DNA of 64,000 nucleotides, from the NCBI RefSeq assembly GCF_000687875.1, contig NZ_JHYG01000004.1, forward strand, positions 62,001 through 126,000, given 5' to 3'. The notes under the pieces were generated by a model. The model saw nothing but the letters and a program-made list of their open reading frames with translations, did no database searches and was not told where the DNA came from. Position numbers and translations under genes: made by a program. Below are positions 1 to 10,606 of this stretch, in pieces. This DNA comes from Acidocella facilis ATCC 35904. GTDB lineage: Bacteria > Pseudomonadota > Alphaproteobacteria > Acetobacterales > Acetobacteraceae. Each line of letters opens with the position of its first letter. The stretch's first letter is position 1.

Positions 1-424
1 GGCGCAGAAATTTACGACGACGGCGGATTTGGCTGGCGTGATACGGAGCGTTGTGAGACCGGATAAATCGGGGATCGACCCGGCAACCAGAAGCTTCCAG
101 GCGTTGCGCATCGCCGTGAATGAGGAGCTTTCCGATATCGAGGCGGCGCTGGCGCAATCGGCCGCCTTGCTGGCGCCGGGCGGGCGGCTGGTGGTGGTCA
201 GCTTTCATTCGCTGGAAGACCGGATCGTCAAGCATTTCTTCGCGCAGAGTGCCGGCCGCACGCCGGGCGCCTCGCGCCACGACCCCGCCGGGCTGGCCCA
301 GGTCAGCGCCCCGGAATTTCGCCTGGTGACGAAATCCCCCATCCTGCCCGGGCAGGCTGAAATTCGCGCCAACCCGCGCGCGCGCAGCGCCAAGCTGCGC
401 GTCATGGAAAGGCTCGCCGCATGA
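1..424 (+). CDS. rsmH: 16S rRNA m4C1402 methyltransferase RsmH, C-terminal part
   Basis: This is the 3' end of the first gene of the dcw cluster. The frame is open to the left edge, so the true start lies outside the window. RsmH N4-methylates C1402 of 16S rRNA using S-adenosylmethionine. The visible part has the family's conserved C-terminal blocks: HPATR-like [18 protein letters not shown], then the [18 protein letters not shown] segment, and a late KSPILP motif. The stop codon overlaps the ftsL start as ATGA, which implies translational coupling. The identification is secure, although only about 140 residues are present. Confidence 0.95.
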   Translation, partial: AQKFTTTADLAGVIRSVVRPDKSGIDPATRSFQALRIAVNEELSDIEAALAQSAALLAPGGRLVVVSFHSLEDRIVKHFFAQSAGRTPGASRHDPAGLAQVSAPEFRLVTKSPILPGQAEIRANPRARSAKLRVMERLAA

Positions 425-1251
425 TCGTTCGGCCCCTGACCTTCCTGACCGGCCTGCTCTTCGCGATCTCCGGCGCCTATCTGTTCATGGTCAAGCATCA
501 GAGCCGGGCCCTGGAAAACCAGCTCGAACAGGTGGCCGAAACCAGCCGGCATGACGAGCAGAGCATCCGCGTGCTGCAGGCGCAGTGGGCGCTGGAGGCG
601 GACCCTTCGCGTATCGCCGCGCTGGCCGCGCAATTCACCGGGTTGCAGCCGATGAAGCCGGGGCAGCTGGTCACGCTGGCCGACCTGGCCAGCACGCTGC
701 CGCCGCCGGGCAGCGCCGCGCCCTTCAGCAATCCGGAAGACGAAGTACCGGCCTTGCCGGGGAGCGATGCCATCCCGGCGCCGAACGGCCCGGCGATCGA
801 GGTGCAGGGCCATGTCGCCACGGCAACGCAGGCCGGGCACAGCGTCGCCCCCGCCGCGCCGGCGAAACCGGCCGAGCGGGTGGCCGAGATCGCCGTGCCT
901 CACGAAACGGCGCCGGCGCATGCCGATATGCGGGCGCATCCGCCGGTGCATCATCCGGTGGCGCGCGTCGCCCGGGAAGAGGCCCCGCCGCATCACCTCG
1001 CCGCACCGGTGCGCGAAGCCGCGGCGCGGCCGCTCGCCTCGTCGCTGTATCAGCCCGGCGGCAGCGCGATCGCGTCGGCCGCCCCGGCGCCGCGTGAGCG
1101 TCAGCCGGTTGCCGCCCCGCGCCCCAGCCTGCCGATGGGCGCGCAGGTGGTGCGGGTGCGCGCCACCGCACAGCCGGCTGAACCCGCGCCCACCGCCCCG
1201 CTGGGCGGTGGCTCCCTCCTCGGCATGGCGCAGACCGGGAGCCAAAATTGA
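421..1251 (+). CDS. ftsL: Cell division protein FtsL with a long Pro/Ala-rich C-terminal extension
   Basis: The position between rsmH and ftsI, one N-terminal membrane segment (about residues 5-22) and a following helical, coiled-coil-like stretch (about 28-60, with a [11 protein letters not shown] block) identify FtsL. FtsL is a bitopic divisome protein that works with FtsB and FtsQ. The core ends near residue 90. The rest of the 276 residues is a low-complexity Pro/Ala/Arg/His-rich tail, whereas FtsL proteins are usually near 100 residues. The tail should be periplasmic. It starts as an ATGA overlap with rsmH and its stop overlaps the TTG start of ftsI. The assignment relies on context plus topology, because FtsL is poorly conserved in sequence. 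Confidence 0.85.
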   Translation: MIVRPLTFLTGLLFAISGAYLFMVKHQSRALENQLEQVAETSRHDEQSIRVLQAQWALEADPSRIAALAAQFTGLQPMKPGQLVTLADLASTLPPPGSAAPFSNPEDEVPALPGSDAIPAPNGPAIEVQGHVATATQAGHSVAPAAPAKPAERVAEIAVPHETAPAHADMRAHPPVHHPVARVAREEAPPHHLAAPVREAAARPLASSLYQPGGSAIASAAPAPRERQPVAAPRPSLPMGAQVVRVRATAQPAEPAPTAPLGGGSLLGMAQTGSQN

Positions 1252-3299
1252 CCCTCAACCTCCGGCCGGGTGATGAGCCTCCTTCCCGCCGGAAGGGGGC
1301 TTCGGGCCGTGGCGACTCGCCGCGTGCCGAGCAGGTGCGTGTCACCGGCTCGGATCTCGACCAGCGCGGCGCGCTGGAGCGCGCCCGGGGCCGGCTGGTC
1401 ATCGGCGCTTTCGTCTTCATCGGCCTGTTCAGCCTGCTCGGGCTGAAGCTGATCTGGGCGACGGTGGTGGCGCCGATCCATCCCAGCGCCGCGCAGATCG
1501 CGGCGATGACCCCGCAGCTCTCCGAGACCCCGCCGCCGCCCTCGCGCGCCGACATCGTCGATCGCAACGGCGTCATCCTCGCCGTCTCGCTGCCCGGCGC
1601 CTCGCTTTACGCCGACCCGCAGCAGGTGCCCGACCCGCAGGCCGCCGCCACCGTGCTTGCCAACGCGCTGCCCGGCGCCAACCAGGCCTGGCTCGCGCAT
1701 CAGCTGGGTGATGGCGTGCCCGCCGAGAAGCGCAAGGAATTCGTCTATCTCGACCGCCGGCTGACCCCGCAGGAAGAGCTGGCGGTGAACTCGCTCGGCA
1801 TTCCCGGCGTGTATTTCGAAAACCGCGAGGAGCGGCATTATCCGGATGGCAATCTCGCCGCGCATATTCTGGGCGGGGTGCGCATCGACAGCTCCGGTGT
1901 GGCCGGCGTCGAGGAATATTTCAATAAGCGCCTGACCACCGACCCGCAGCCGCTGCAGCTCTCCATCGATGCCCGCATCGAGAGCATCGTGCATGACGAG
2001 CTGGCCTCGGCGGTGAAGGAGTTCCAGTCCCCGGGCGCCTGCGCCATCGTGATGAACGTGAAGACCGGCGAGGTGGTGGCGATGGTCAGCCTGCCGGATT
2101 ACGACGTCAATGATTACGGCTCGGCCAAGCCCAACAACCAGTTCAACCGCTGCGTCAACGGCAATTACGAGCCGGGCTCGGTGTTCAAGCTGCAGACCGC
2201 CTCGATGGCGCTGGATAGCGGGCTGATCCATTGGTGGGATTATTTCGACACCACCCACCCGCTGAAGATCGGCCGTTTCCACATCACCGATTTCGAGCCG
2301 ACGAATAAATGGATGGCGCTGCCGGAGATCATCAACGTCTCCTCCAATATCGGCGCCTCGCGCATCGCCACCATTCTGGGGCCGAAGATCGAGCAGGCCT
2401 GGTACGCCAAGCAGGGCTTCTTCAAGCCGCTGGACATCCAGCTCCCCGGCCCGCCGATGCCGCTTTTCCCGTCGAAGGATAATTGGGGCCTGGCGGCGAC
2501 GATGACCGTGTCCTTCGGCGCCGGCATCGCGATTTCGCCGCTGCAGCTGGTCACCGCCACCATCCCCATCGTCAATGGCGGCATCCGCTATGATCCGACC
2601 CTGCTGAAGGTGGACCCGAACGGGCCGCAGCCCCAGGGCGTTCGCATTATGCAGCAGAGCACCTCGGACTTGATGCGCAAGATCATGACCAATGTGGTGC
2701 TGTTCGGCACCGGCAAATATGCCGGGGTGCCGGGCTATATCATCGGCGGCAAGACCGGCACGGCGCAGGTGGTGGGGCCGAATGGGCGCTATCTGCTGCA
2801 CACCAACAATGCCTCCTTCATGGCGGCGTTCCCGATGCAGGATCCGCAATATCTGATCTATGTGCTGGTGCTGCAGCCCAAGCCGGACAAGACCACCTTC
2901 GGCTTCACCACCGGCGGCTTCATCGCCGCCCCCACCGTCTCGCGGATCATCGCGCGGATGGGGCCGATGCTGGGCATCATGCCGTCCACCGGCGACCAGC
3001 TGGCGCAGCTGGAGGCGAAGCTGACCGTGCCGCTGGACCCGACCCCGCCGCCGGGCCAGCGCGCGCTGGGGCCGGGCGATCCGCTGCCGCCGGGAGCGAA
3101 TGCCTTCGCCTATGAGCTGATGGGCAAGAAGCCGCCCCAGGCCAACAGCGCCGCCGCCAAGGCGGATGAGCCGCAAGGGGCGCAGGCCAAGCCCGCCGCC
3201 TCCAAGGGCCGCAAGACGCATGACGGGGTGATGGCGCCGGTCTCCCCGATGATGGGCAGCCATATGACGGCGCGGGACACCGGATATGAGCAAGGTTGA
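1248..3299 (+). CDS. ftsI: Peptidoglycan D,D-transpeptidase FtsI (PBP3)
   Basis: This is the septal class B penicillin-binding protein that cross-links peptidoglycan at the division site. An N-terminal cytoplasmic segment is followed by a membrane anchor at about residues 45-70 (the VIGAFVFIGLFSLLGLKL region), a dimerisation domain and the transpeptidase domain. The active-site motifs are complete: S311-V-F-K314 with the acyl-enzyme serine, S365-S-N367, and K502-T-G-T. The C-terminal 100 residues are Pro/Ala-rich. The start is a TTG that overlaps the ftsL stop (TTGA). At 683 residues it is longer than the E. coli protein because of both tails. Confidence 0.96.
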   Translation: MTLNLRPGDEPPSRRKGASGRGDSPRAEQVRVTGSDLDQRGALERARGRLVIGAFVFIGLFSLLGLKLIWATVVAPIHPSAAQIAAMTPQLSETPPPPSRADIVDRNGVILAVSLPGASLYADPQQVPDPQAAATVLANALPGANQAWLAHQLGDGVPAEKRKEFVYLDRRLTPQEELAVNSLGIPGVYFENREERHYPDGNLAAHILGGVRIDSSGVAGVEEYFNKRLTTDPQPLQLSIDARIESIVHDELASAVKEFQSPGACAIVMNVKTGEVVAMVSLPDYDVNDYGSAKPNNQFNRCVNGNYEPGSVFKLQTASMALDSGLIHWWDYFDTTHPLKIGRFHITDFEPTNKWMALPEIINVSSNIGASRIATILGPKIEQAWYAKQGFFKPLDIQLPGPPMPLFPSKDNWGLAATMTVSFGAGIAISPLQLVTATIPIVNGGIRYDPTLLKVDPNGPQPQGVRIMQQSTSDLMRKIMTNVVLFGTGKYAGVPGYIIGGKTGTAQVVGPNGRYLLHTNNASFMAAFPMQDPQYLIYVLVLQPKPDKTTFGFTTGGFIAAPTVSRIIARMGPMLGIMPSTGDQLAQLEAKLTVPLDPTPPPGQRALGPGDPLPPGANAFAYELMGKKPPQANSAAAKADEPQGAQAKPAASKGRKTHDGVMAPVSPMMGSHMTARDTGYEQG

Positions 3300-4668
3300 G
3301 ATGCAGGGTGTGATCGGCATAACAGCGGATAGCCGGGCGGTGCAGCCGGGCTATCTGTTCGCGGCGTTGCCGGGGGTGAAGGCCGATGGACGGCGCTTCA
3401 TCGCCGAGGCGGTGGCGCGCGGCGCCATCGCGGTGCTCGCCCCCGAGGGCACGCTCTGGCCCCCCGGCGTGCCGCCGCGCCGGCTGATCACCGCCCCGGA
3501 CCCGCGCGCCAAGCTGGCCGAGCTGGCGGTGGAGTTTTTCGGCAAGCTGCCGGAGCGGCTGGTCGCCGTCACCGGCACCAACGGCAAGACCAGCACGGTG
3601 GATTTCCTGCGCCAGATCCTCACCTTGGCAGGGCGCAAGGCGGCCTCGATGGGCACGCTCGGGGTGATCGCGCCGGGGCATGAGCCCGCCGGCAGCCTGA
3701 CCACGCCGGACCCGGTGACGCTCGCCGCCACCCTGGCCGGTCTGGCGCGCGAAGGGGTGAATGATGTGGCGATGGAAGCCTCCAGCCACGGGCTGGACCA
3801 GCACCGGCTGGACGGTCTGCGCTTCTGCGCCGCCGGCTTCACCAATCTCACCCGCGACCATCTGGATTATCACGGCTCGATGCAGGCCTATGGCGCCGCC
3901 AAACTGCGGCTGTTCGAGGCGCTGCTGAAGCGCGGCGGGGCAGGGCGGGCGATGGCGGATCTGGATGCCGATATGCTGGCCAGCCTGCGCGATGCTGCCC
4001 GCCGCCACGGCCAGAATTTCGAGACCGTCGCGGTGGAGGCGGTTTCGCCGCGCCCGGACGGGCAGGCTTTCACGATGAATGGACGCGCGGTGGCGCTGCC
4101 TCTGCCCGGCCGCTTCCAGGCGGATAACGCCGCCCTGGCCGCCGCCCTGGCCGAAGCGGTGGGGGTGGCCGACGCGCTCTCCTATTTGCCGCAGCTCACC
4201 GGGGTGCGCGGCCGGCTGGAACGCGCGCTGGTGCTGCCCAACGGCGCGGCGGCTTATGTTGACTACGCCCACACCCCGGATGCCATCGCCCGCGTGCTCT
4301 CGGCTTTGCGCCCGCACGCCACCGGCAGGCTGCATATCGTCTTCGGCGCCGGCGGCGACCGTGACCCCGGCAAGCGGCCCTTGATGGGCGCGGAAGCCGC
4401 GCGGGGGGCGGATGTCGTCATCGTCACCGACGACAACCCCCGCAGCGAGGACCCCGCCGCCATCCGCCGCGCCATCCTGGCCGCCTGCCCTGACGCAAAG
4501 GAGATCGGCGACCGCCACGCCGCCATCGGGGCCGCACTGGAAGGTTTGGCCGAGGGCGATGTGCTGGTGGTGGCCGGCAAGGGCCATGAGCAGGGGCAGA
4601 TCGTGAAGGGTGAGGTGATCCCGTTTGACGACGCCGCGGTGATCCGCGCGCTGGGAGGGGTGGCATGA
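3286..4668 (+). CDS. murE: UDP-MurNAc-L-Ala-D-Glu:meso-diaminopimelate ligase MurE
   Basis: MurE adds the third stem-peptide residue to the peptidoglycan precursor in the cytoplasm. The ATP-binding loop TGTNGKTS lies near residues 96-103. The Mur ligase central domain follows, and the DNPR signature near residues 383-386 is the one linked to meso-diaminopimelate specificity. The wall should therefore be DAP-type. The length of 460 residues is normal. The start overlaps the ftsI stop by 14 bases; a second ATG five codons later (3301) with an AAGG upstream is a possible alternative. Confidence 0.97.
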   Translation: MSKVEMQGVIGITADSRAVQPGYLFAALPGVKADGRRFIAEAVARGAIAVLAPEGTLWPPGVPPRRLITAPDPRAKLAELAVEFFGKLPERLVAVTGTNGKTSTVDFLRQILTLAGRKAASMGTLGVIAPGHEPAGSLTTPDPVTLAATLAGLAREGVNDVAMEASSHGLDQHRLDGLRFCAAGFTNLTRDHLDYHGSMQAYGAAKLRLFEALLKRGGAGRAMADLDADMLASLRDAARRHGQNFETVAVEAVSPRPDGQAFTMNGRAVALPLPGRFQADNAALAAALAEAVGVADALSYLPQLTGVRGRLERALVLPNGAAAYVDYAHTPDAIARVLSALRPHATGRLHIVFGAGGDRDPGKRPLMGAEAARGADVVIVTDDNPRSEDPAAIRRAILAACPDAKEIGDRHAAIGAALEGLAEGDVLVVAGKGHEQGQIVKGEVIPFDDAAVIRALGGVA

Positions 4669-5999
4669 GCGCGCTATGGACCGCCGAGGAGCTGCAGGTT
4701 CTGTTCGGCGCCGGCTACGACATTACCGGCCTCTCCATCGACACCCGCACCCTGCGCCCCGGCGATCTGTTCGTGGCGCTGCAGGGCGAGCGCGACGGGC
4801 ATGATTTCGTCGCCGCCGCCTTCGCGAAAGGCGCCGCCGCCGCCCTGGTCTCCCGCCCGGTGGAGGGCCCGCATATTCTGGTGCCGGACGTGCTGAAGGC
4901 GCTGGAACAGCTCGGCATCGCCGCGCGTGAACGCTCGGAGGCCAAGCTCGTCGCCGTCACCGGCTCGGTCGGCAAGACCACGGTGAAGGAGATGCTCCGC
5001 CGCACCTTGGCCGCTTTCGGCGTGGTGCATGCCGCCGAGGCCAGCTTCAACAACCATATCGGCGTGCCGCTGACCCTGGCGCGGATGCCGCATGACGCGG
5101 ATTTCGGCGTTTTCGAAATCGGCATGAACCATCCTGGCGAGATCGCGCCGCTGGCCGCCCTGGTGCGCCCGGATGTTGCCATCGTCACCTGTGTCGACCG
5201 CGCGCATCTGGGCATGATGGGCTCGGAGCTCGCCATCGCCAAGGAAAAGGCCAGCATCTACGGCGCGCTCAGCGCCGCCGGCAAGGCGGTGATCCCCGGT
5301 GAGAGCGCCTATCTGCAGGTGCTGCGCGAGGCGGTGCCGGCCGGCCATTGCGCGTTGCTCTTCAACGGTGCCGAGGCCCGGCTGCTGGACGTGCTGAACG
5401 GCCCGGAAGCTTCCGAAATCGCCGCCGAAATCCTCGATACCAAGGTCTATTTCCATCTGCGCGCCCCGGGCCGGCACATGGCCAGCAACGCGCTCGCCGT
5501 GCTCACCGCCGCCGCCGCTTTGGATCTGGATGTGGAGATGGCCGCCGCCGCCCTCAATGGCTTCGCCCCCTTCGCCGGGCGCGGCGCAAGGCGGGATATC
5601 AGGCTGGAGGATGGGCGGCGCATCGCGCTGATCGATGAGAGCTATAACGCCTCCGGCGCCTCGCTGCGCGCTGCCTTCTCGGTGCTGAAGCTGCAGCCGG
5701 GCCGGCATGTGGCGGTGCTGGGGGATATTCTGGAGCTGGGCGATTTCGCCGAGGCCGAGCATCTGGCCCTGGCCGCCCCCCTACGCGAGGCCGCTGACAT
5801 TGTGTTTACCGCCGGCCCGCATTGCGGGGCTTTGTTCGACTCGCTGCCCCGGGCCATTCAGGGCGCGCGTGCGCCTGACGCGGCAAGCCTCGCCCCCCTG
5901 GTCAAAGCCGCCTTGCGCGACGGTGACACGGTGTTGGTGAAAGGCAGCCATGGCAGCCGCATGCGTGACGTGATCTCTGCCCTGGAAAGTCCCGGCTGA
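4665..5999 (+). CDS. murF: UDP-MurNAc-tripeptide:D-Ala-D-Ala ligase MurF
   Basis: MurF attaches the D-Ala-D-Ala dipeptide to complete the UDP-MurNAc-pentapeptide. The Mur ligase fold is clear: an N-terminal substrate domain ([16 protein letters not shown]), the P-loop TGSVGKTT near residue 100, the [12 protein letters not shown] block, and a C-terminal domain with [14 protein letters not shown]. The protein is 444 residues, the usual size. Its ATG overlaps the murE stop (ATGA), and its own stop shares a base with the mraY start. Confidence 0.97.
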   Translation: MSALWTAEELQVLFGAGYDITGLSIDTRTLRPGDLFVALQGERDGHDFVAAAFAKGAAAALVSRPVEGPHILVPDVLKALEQLGIAARERSEAKLVAVTGSVGKTTVKEMLRRTLAAFGVVHAAEASFNNHIGVPLTLARMPHDADFGVFEIGMNHPGEIAPLAALVRPDVAIVTCVDRAHLGMMGSELAIAKEKASIYGALSAAGKAVIPGESAYLQVLREAVPAGHCALLFNGAEARLLDVLNGPEASEIAAEILDTKVYFHLRAPGRHMASNALAVLTAAAALDLDVEMAAAALNGFAPFAGRGARRDIRLEDGRRIALIDESYNASGASLRAAFSVLKLQPGRHVAVLGDILELGDFAEAEHLALAAPLREAADIVFTAGPHCGALFDSLPRAIQGARAPDAASLAPLVKAALRDGDTVLVKGSHGSRMRDVISALESPG

Positions 6000-7087
6000 T
6001 GCTTTATTGGATTCTGCTTCCCCTCGCCGGGCATATCCATGCCTTCAACCTGATCCGCTATATCTCCTTCCGGGCTGGCGGCGCCTGCCTGACCGCTCTG
6101 GTGATCAGCTTCTGGCTCGGCCCGCGTTTGATCCGCCAGCTGCGCGCCATGCAACGCCACGGCCAGCCGATCCGCACCGACGGGCCGGAGCGCCATCTGA
6201 TCGAGAAAAAGGGCACGCCGACCATGGGCGGCACCCTGATTTTGCTGGCGCTGGGCGCCTCCACTTTGCTCTGGGCGGATCTCTCCAACGGCTATGTCTG
6301 GGCGACCTTGATGGTCACCTTCGGCTACGGCGCCATCGGCTTCGCGGATGATTTCCTGAAGCTGACCAAGCGCAACACCAAGGGTGTTTCGGGCCGCACC
6401 CGCCTGCTGGGCGAGGCCGCGATCGGGCTGATCGCCGCGCTCTGGATGACGCATCTGATGCCGCATGCCATCGCCGATGGTGTGGCCGTGCCCTTCCTGA
6501 AGAATTTCCTGATCCCGCTCGGCTTCATGTTCCCCCTCTTCGGGCTTCTGGTGATGATGGGCTCCGCCAATGCGGTGAATTTCACCGACGGGCTGGACGG
6601 GCTGGCCACCGTGCCGACGATGATCGCCGCCGCCGTGTTCGGGCTGATCGCCTATCTGGTCGGCAACCGCATCTTCGCCGGCTATCTGGAAATCCATTTC
6701 ATCCCCGGCGTGGGTGAACTCACCGTCTTTCTTTCGGCGTTGATCGGTGCCGGCATGGGCTTCCTCTGGTTCAACGCCCCGCCGGCGGCGGTGTTCATGG
6801 GCGATACCGGCTCGCTCTCTCTGGGCGGCGCGCTGGGCGCGGTGGCGGTGGCGACCAAGAATGAGATCGTGCTGGCGATCGTCGGCGGGCTGTTCGTGGT
6901 CGAGACCATCTCCGTCATCGTGCAGGTGTTCTGGTATAAGCGTACCGGCAAGCGCGTGTTCCTGATGGCGCCGCTGCACCATCATTTCGAGAAGAAAGGC
7001 TGGGCGGAGCCGACCATCGTGATCCGTTTCTGGATCATCTCGATGATTCTCGGGCTGGTGGGTCTGGCCACCTTGAAGATCCGATGA
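5999..7087 (+). CDS. mraY: Phospho-N-acetylmuramoyl-pentapeptide transferase MraY
   Basis: MraY is an integral membrane enzyme that moves phospho-MurNAc-pentapeptide to undecaprenyl phosphate, making lipid I. The 362-residue protein is highly hydrophobic with about ten membrane segments. It has the family motifs KKGTPTMGG (about 63-71), the aspartate-rich [18 protein letters not shown] and the C-terminal APLHHHFE (histidine motif). The start overlaps the murF stop by one base (TGATG). Confidence 0.98.
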   Translation: MLYWILLPLAGHIHAFNLIRYISFRAGGACLTALVISFWLGPRLIRQLRAMQRHGQPIRTDGPERHLIEKKGTPTMGGTLILLALGASTLLWADLSNGYVWATLMVTFGYGAIGFADDFLKLTKRNTKGVSGRTRLLGEAAIGLIAALWMTHLMPHAIADGVAVPFLKNFLIPLGFMFPLFGLLVMMGSANAVNFTDGLDGLATVPTMIAAAVFGLIAYLVGNRIFAGYLEIHFIPGVGELTVFLSALIGAGMGFLWFNAPPAAVFMGDTGSLSLGGALGAVAVATKNEIVLAIVGGLFVVETISVIVQVFWYKRTGKRVFLMAPLHHHFEKKGWAEPTIVIRFWIISMILGLVGLATLKIR

Positions 7088-8373
7088 GCCTCTTCTCCGG
7101 CAAATCCTACGCGGTGGTCGGGCTGGGGCGGGCAGGGCTGCCGGCGGCCCGGCGTCTGCGCGATCTCGGCGCCGATGTGCTGGTCTGGGACGATGGCGAG
7201 GCCTCGCGCCAGGCCGCTGCCGCCGAAGGGCTGGCGGTTGGCCAACCTTCCGAATCGGGCCGGCGCTTCGATGCGCTGGTGCTCTCGCCGGGTATTCCTC
7301 ACCGCCTGCCTAAACCCCACCCGCAAGCCGCCTGGGCGCTGGCCCAGGGCATCCCGGTTTTGACGGATGCCGAGCTGCTCTATCAGGCGGTGCGCGCCTC
7401 TGGCTCCAAGGCGCGTTTCGCCGGCATCACCGGCACCAACGGCAAATCCACCACCACGGCCTTGCTCGCCCATATCCTGCACGTCGCCGGCATTCCCACC
7501 GAGGCCGGCGCCAATCTCGGCCCGGCGGCGCTCTCGCTGCCGATCCTGCCGGATGACGGCGTCTATGTGCTCGAAATGTCCAGCTATATGTTGGAGAGAC
7601 TCGCCAGTCTGCGCTTCGATGTTGCGGTGATGCTCAATCTTTCGCCCGACCATCTGGACCGCCATGGCGACATGGCAGGCTACGCGGCCGCGAAGCGGGA
7701 GATTTTCGCGCGCCAGGACGAAACCTGCCTGGCGGTGATCGGCATGGACGACGCCCCCTCCCGCGAGATGGCGGCCTGGCTGCGCACCCGCCCGGCCAAG
7801 CTGCTGGAAATCTCCGGCAAGGGCCAGGACACCGGCGCGCCGGCCTTGCGCGGCGAACATAACGCCCAGAACGCTTTGGCCGCCGCTGCCCTGGCGATGG
7901 GTCTTGGCGTGACCCAGGCGGCGATCGCCGAAGGCATCATCAGCTTCCCCGGCCTGCCGCACCGCGCCCAGCTGGTCGCGGAACGCGACGGCGTGCGCTT
8001 CATCAATGACAGCAAGGCCACCAATGCGGATGCCGCCGCCCGGGCCATGGGGGTGTATGAGCGCTTCGTCTGGATCGCCGGCGGCATCGGCAAGGAAGGC
8101 GGCATCGAGGATCTCGCCCCGCTCTTCCCGCGCATCGAGAAAGCCTATCTGATCGGCCGTGACGGCCCGGAATTCGCGGCGCGGCTCAACGCGGCCGGCA
8201 TTCCCAACGAATTTGTCGAAACGCTGGACCGCGCCGTGCCCGCCGCCTACGCGACGGCGAAGGCCGGCAGCGGCATCGTGCTGTTCTCCCCGGCCACGGC
8301 CAGCTTCGACCAGTTCCCGAATTTCGAACTGCGTGGCGCGCGTTTCACCGCTCTGGCGAAAGGAGAAGCCTGA
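7084..8373 (+). CDS. murD: UDP-MurNAc-L-alanine:D-glutamate ligase MurD
   Basis: MurD adds D-glutamate to UDP-MurNAc-L-Ala. The N-terminal Rossmann-like domain begins with [15 protein letters not shown]. The ATP loop TGTNGKSTT is near residue 116, followed by [11 protein letters not shown] and, in the C-terminal domain, [12 protein letters not shown]. The length of 429 residues is typical. An ATGA overlap links it to mraY and a TGATG overlap links it to ftsW. Confidence 0.97.
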   Translation: MSLFSGKSYAVVGLGRAGLPAARRLRDLGADVLVWDDGEASRQAAAAEGLAVGQPSESGRRFDALVLSPGIPHRLPKPHPQAAWALAQGIPVLTDAELLYQAVRASGSKARFAGITGTNGKSTTTALLAHILHVAGIPTEAGANLGPAALSLPILPDDGVYVLEMSSYMLERLASLRFDVAVMLNLSPDHLDRHGDMAGYAAAKREIFARQDETCLAVIGMDDAPSREMAAWLRTRPAKLLEISGKGQDTGAPALRGEHNAQNALAAAALAMGLGVTQAAIAEGIISFPGLPHRAQLVAERDGVRFINDSKATNADAAARAMGVYERFVWIAGGIGKEGGIEDLAPLFPRIEKAYLIGRDGPEFAARLNAAGIPNEFVETLDRAVPAAYATAKAGSGIVLFSPATASFDQFPNFELRGARFTALAKGEA

Positions 8374-9488
8374 TGCCCTCGCTCTCCCGCGCTGATACGT
8401 CAATCGTCGGCCGCTGGTGGTGGAGTGTGGACCGCGTCACCATGATGGCGCTCGCCGTGCTGCTGGGCATCGGCTACGTGCTGGCGCTAGCGGCAATGCC
8501 CAGCATCACGCTGCATCTCTCGGACCCGCATACCCAGGACATGATCAAGCAGATCGGCTTCCTGGTCATTGGCGGCCTCACCATGGTCGGCCTCTCGATG
8601 CTCTCGCTGCGCCAGGTGAAGCTGGCGGCGCTCGGCATGGGCATCATCTTTTATCTGCTCACCGCCTTCACTTTGCTGCATGGCACGGAAGTGGATGGCG
8701 CCAAGCGCTGGCTCTCGCTGCCGGGCTTCACCATCCAGCCTTCGGAATTCCTGCGCCCGGCCTTCATCATCGTGATTGGCTGGTGCATCGCCGAATCCCG
8801 CCGCACCCCGGGCTTTCCCGGCCGGCGCGCCGCCCTCGCGGTGTTCATCGCCACCGCGGCACTTTTGAAGATGCAGCCGGATATCGGCACCACCTTCCTC
8901 TTCACCATGATCGTCTTCACCCAGTTCTATCTGGACGGGATGGAGATGAAATGGGTGGCCGGCGCGGGAGTTCTGGTGGCGCTAGCGGGGGTTTACGCCT
9001 TCTTCTTCATCACCCACGTGCATACCCGCGTGATGATGTTCATCGACCCGCCGAAAGGCAGCCAGGCGCAGACGGCTTTGATGGCCTTCGGCAATGGCGG
9101 CATGTTCGGGCTCGGGCCGGGCGAGGGCCAGGTGAAGCACTTCCTGCCAGATGCGCGCGCGGATTTCGTCTTCGCCGTCGCCGGGGAGGAATTCGGGCTG
9201 TTCTTCTGCGCCTTCATCATCGCCGTGTTCGCCGCCATCGTGCTGCGCGCTTTGGTGCGGCTGCTGGGCGAGCCGAATTTGTTCGTGGTGCTGGCCGCCG
9301 GCGGGCTGATCGCCGGGTTCGGCTTCCAGGCCTTCGTCAACATGGCCTCCTCGCTCTCGCTGATCCCGACCAAGGGCATGACGCTGCCTTTCATTTCCTA
9401 TGGCGGCTCCTCGGCCTTGGCGATTTCCATCCAGATGGGCTTCCTGCTGGCGCTGACCCGAAAACGCCATGCGGGGGACACGCAATGA
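8373..9488 (+). CDS. ftsW: Lipid II polymerase FtsW (SEDS family)
   Basis: FtsW is the septal SEDS-family glycosyltransferase that partners FtsI. The protein is 371 residues, with about ten membrane segments, and shows the SEDS hallmarks GAKRWLSLPGFTIQPSEF, a large loop with GEGQVKHFLPDARADFVFAVAGEE, and the end block LPFISYGGSSALAIS. It sits between murD and murG as usual. A long reading frame in another phase runs through this gene into murG but is not a fusion protein. Confidence 0.97.
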   Translation: MPSLSRADTSIVGRWWWSVDRVTMMALAVLLGIGYVLALAAMPSITLHLSDPHTQDMIKQIGFLVIGGLTMVGLSMLSLRQVKLAALGMGIIFYLLTAFTLLHGTEVDGAKRWLSLPGFTIQPSEFLRPAFIIVIGWCIAESRRTPGFPGRRAALAVFIATAALLKMQPDIGTTFLFTMIVFTQFYLDGMEMKWVAGAGVLVALAGVYAFFFITHVHTRVMMFIDPPKGSQAQTALMAFGNGGMFGLGPGEGQVKHFLPDARADFVFAVAGEEFGLFFCAFIIAVFAAIVLRALVRLLGEPNLFVVLAAGGLIAGFGFQAFVNMASSLSLIPTKGMTLPFISYGGSSALAISIQMGFLLALTRKRHAGDTQ

Positions 9489-10606
9489 CGATTGATGCGG
9501 CGAATCCCGCAATGAGCGCTCCCATCGTCATCGCCGCCGGCGGCACCGGCGGGCATTTTTTCCCGGCCGAAGCGCTGGCGGCAGAGCTGATCGCGCGCGG
9601 CGAGCGCGTGGTGCTGATGACCGATGCGCGCTCCGGCGGGCTCAACTCCCCGGTCTTCGCGCAGACCGAAAACCACGTGCTCTCCGGCGCCGGGCTGGCT
9701 GGGCGCGGCGTGCAGCGCGCGGCGAAAGCCTCGTTGGCGCTGGCGCAAGGTGTGGTGCAGGCGCGCGCCATCATGAGCGGCCTGCGCCCCGGCGCGGTGG
9801 TGGCCTTCGGGGGCTATCCTTCAGTGCCGCCCGTACTCGCCGCCGCCTTGCTGGGCGGCAAAAAGCCTTTGGTGGTGCTGCATGAACAGAATGGCGTGCT
9901 CGGCCGTGCCAACCGCTTCCTGTCGCGCTTCGCCAACATCTTGGCTTTGAATTTCGCCAACACCACGCGCCTGCCGGGCAAGATCGAAACCATCGCGGTC
10001 GGCAACCCGGTCCGCCCGGCGGTGGCCGCTTTGGCCGGGCAGGGCTATGCGCCACCCGGCGAGGTGATCGCCCTGCTGGTGCTCGGCGGCTCTCTGGGCG
10101 CGAAAATCTTTTCCACCCTGGTCCCCGAAGCTCTGGCGATGCTCCCCGAGGCGCTGCGCGCCCGCCTGCACGTCACCCAGCAAGTCCGCAAGGATGATCT
10201 GGACAGCGTGCGCGCCGCCTATGTTGCCGCCGGCATCGAGGCCGAGCTCTCCCCCTTCTTCGCGGATGTCGCCGCCTTGCTGGCGGGTGCTCATCTCGTC
10301 ATCTCCCGTGCCGGCGCCTCCAGCGTCGCGGAAATCGCCGTTGCCGGGCGTCCCGCCATCTTCATCCCGCTGCCCGGCGCCATTGACGACCATCAGCGCG
10401 CCAATGCCGACGCCCTGGCCGCCTTCGGTGCCGCTTTGCGTTTGGACCAAAATGGTCTCACCCCCGCCATCCTGGCTGAAAAGATCGAGACGTTACTGAT
10501 GAATCCTGAGAGTTTGGTGAAGGCCGCGGACGCCGCCGCGCAGTTGGGGCAGCCGCAAGCGGCCGCCAGGCTGGCGGATCTGGTGCAGGAAAGGATGGCG
10601 GCATGA
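9485..10606 (+). CDS. murG: Lipid II synthase MurG (UDP-GlcNAc transferase)
   Basis: MurG transfers GlcNAc from UDP-GlcNAc to lipid I on the inner membrane face. I chose the ATG that overlaps the ftsW stop (ATGA), giving 373 residues. The frame is open far upstream, but that part reads across ftsW out of frame. Motifs include the [14 protein letters not shown] loop (about 19-32), [20 protein letters not shown], and in the C-terminal donor domain GGSLGAK and [11 protein letters not shown]. It is coupled to murC by another ATGA. Confidence 0.96.
   Translation: MTIDAANPAMSAPIVIAAGGTGGHFFPAEALAAELIARGERVVLMTDARSGGLNSPVFAQTENHVLSGAGLAGRGVQRAAKASLALAQGVVQARAIMSGLRPGAVVAFGGYPSVPPVLAAALLGGKKPLVVLHEQNGVLGRANRFLSRFANILALNFANTTRLPGKIETIAVGNPVRPAVAALAGQGYAPPGEVIALLVLGGSLGAKIFSTLVPEALAMLPEALRARLHVTQQVRKDDLDSVRAAYVAAGIEAELSPFFADVAALLAGAHLVISRAGASSVAEIAVAGRPAIFIPLPGAIDDHQRANADALAAFGAALRLDQNGLTPAILAEKIETLLMNPESLVKAADAAAQLGQPQAAARLADLVQERMAA

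Noticed and set aside
1101-3320. A 739-codon minus-strand frame opposite ftsI
   Set aside because: It mirrors the GC-rich codon pattern of ftsI, is rich in Arg/His/Gly, and has no recognisable domain or ribosome site.
8417-10606. A 729-codon open frame covering ftsW and murG, as if a fusion protein
   Set aside because: The part over ftsW is out of phase with the clear FtsW protein and has no homology-like pattern; MurG starts at the ATGA overlap at 9485.
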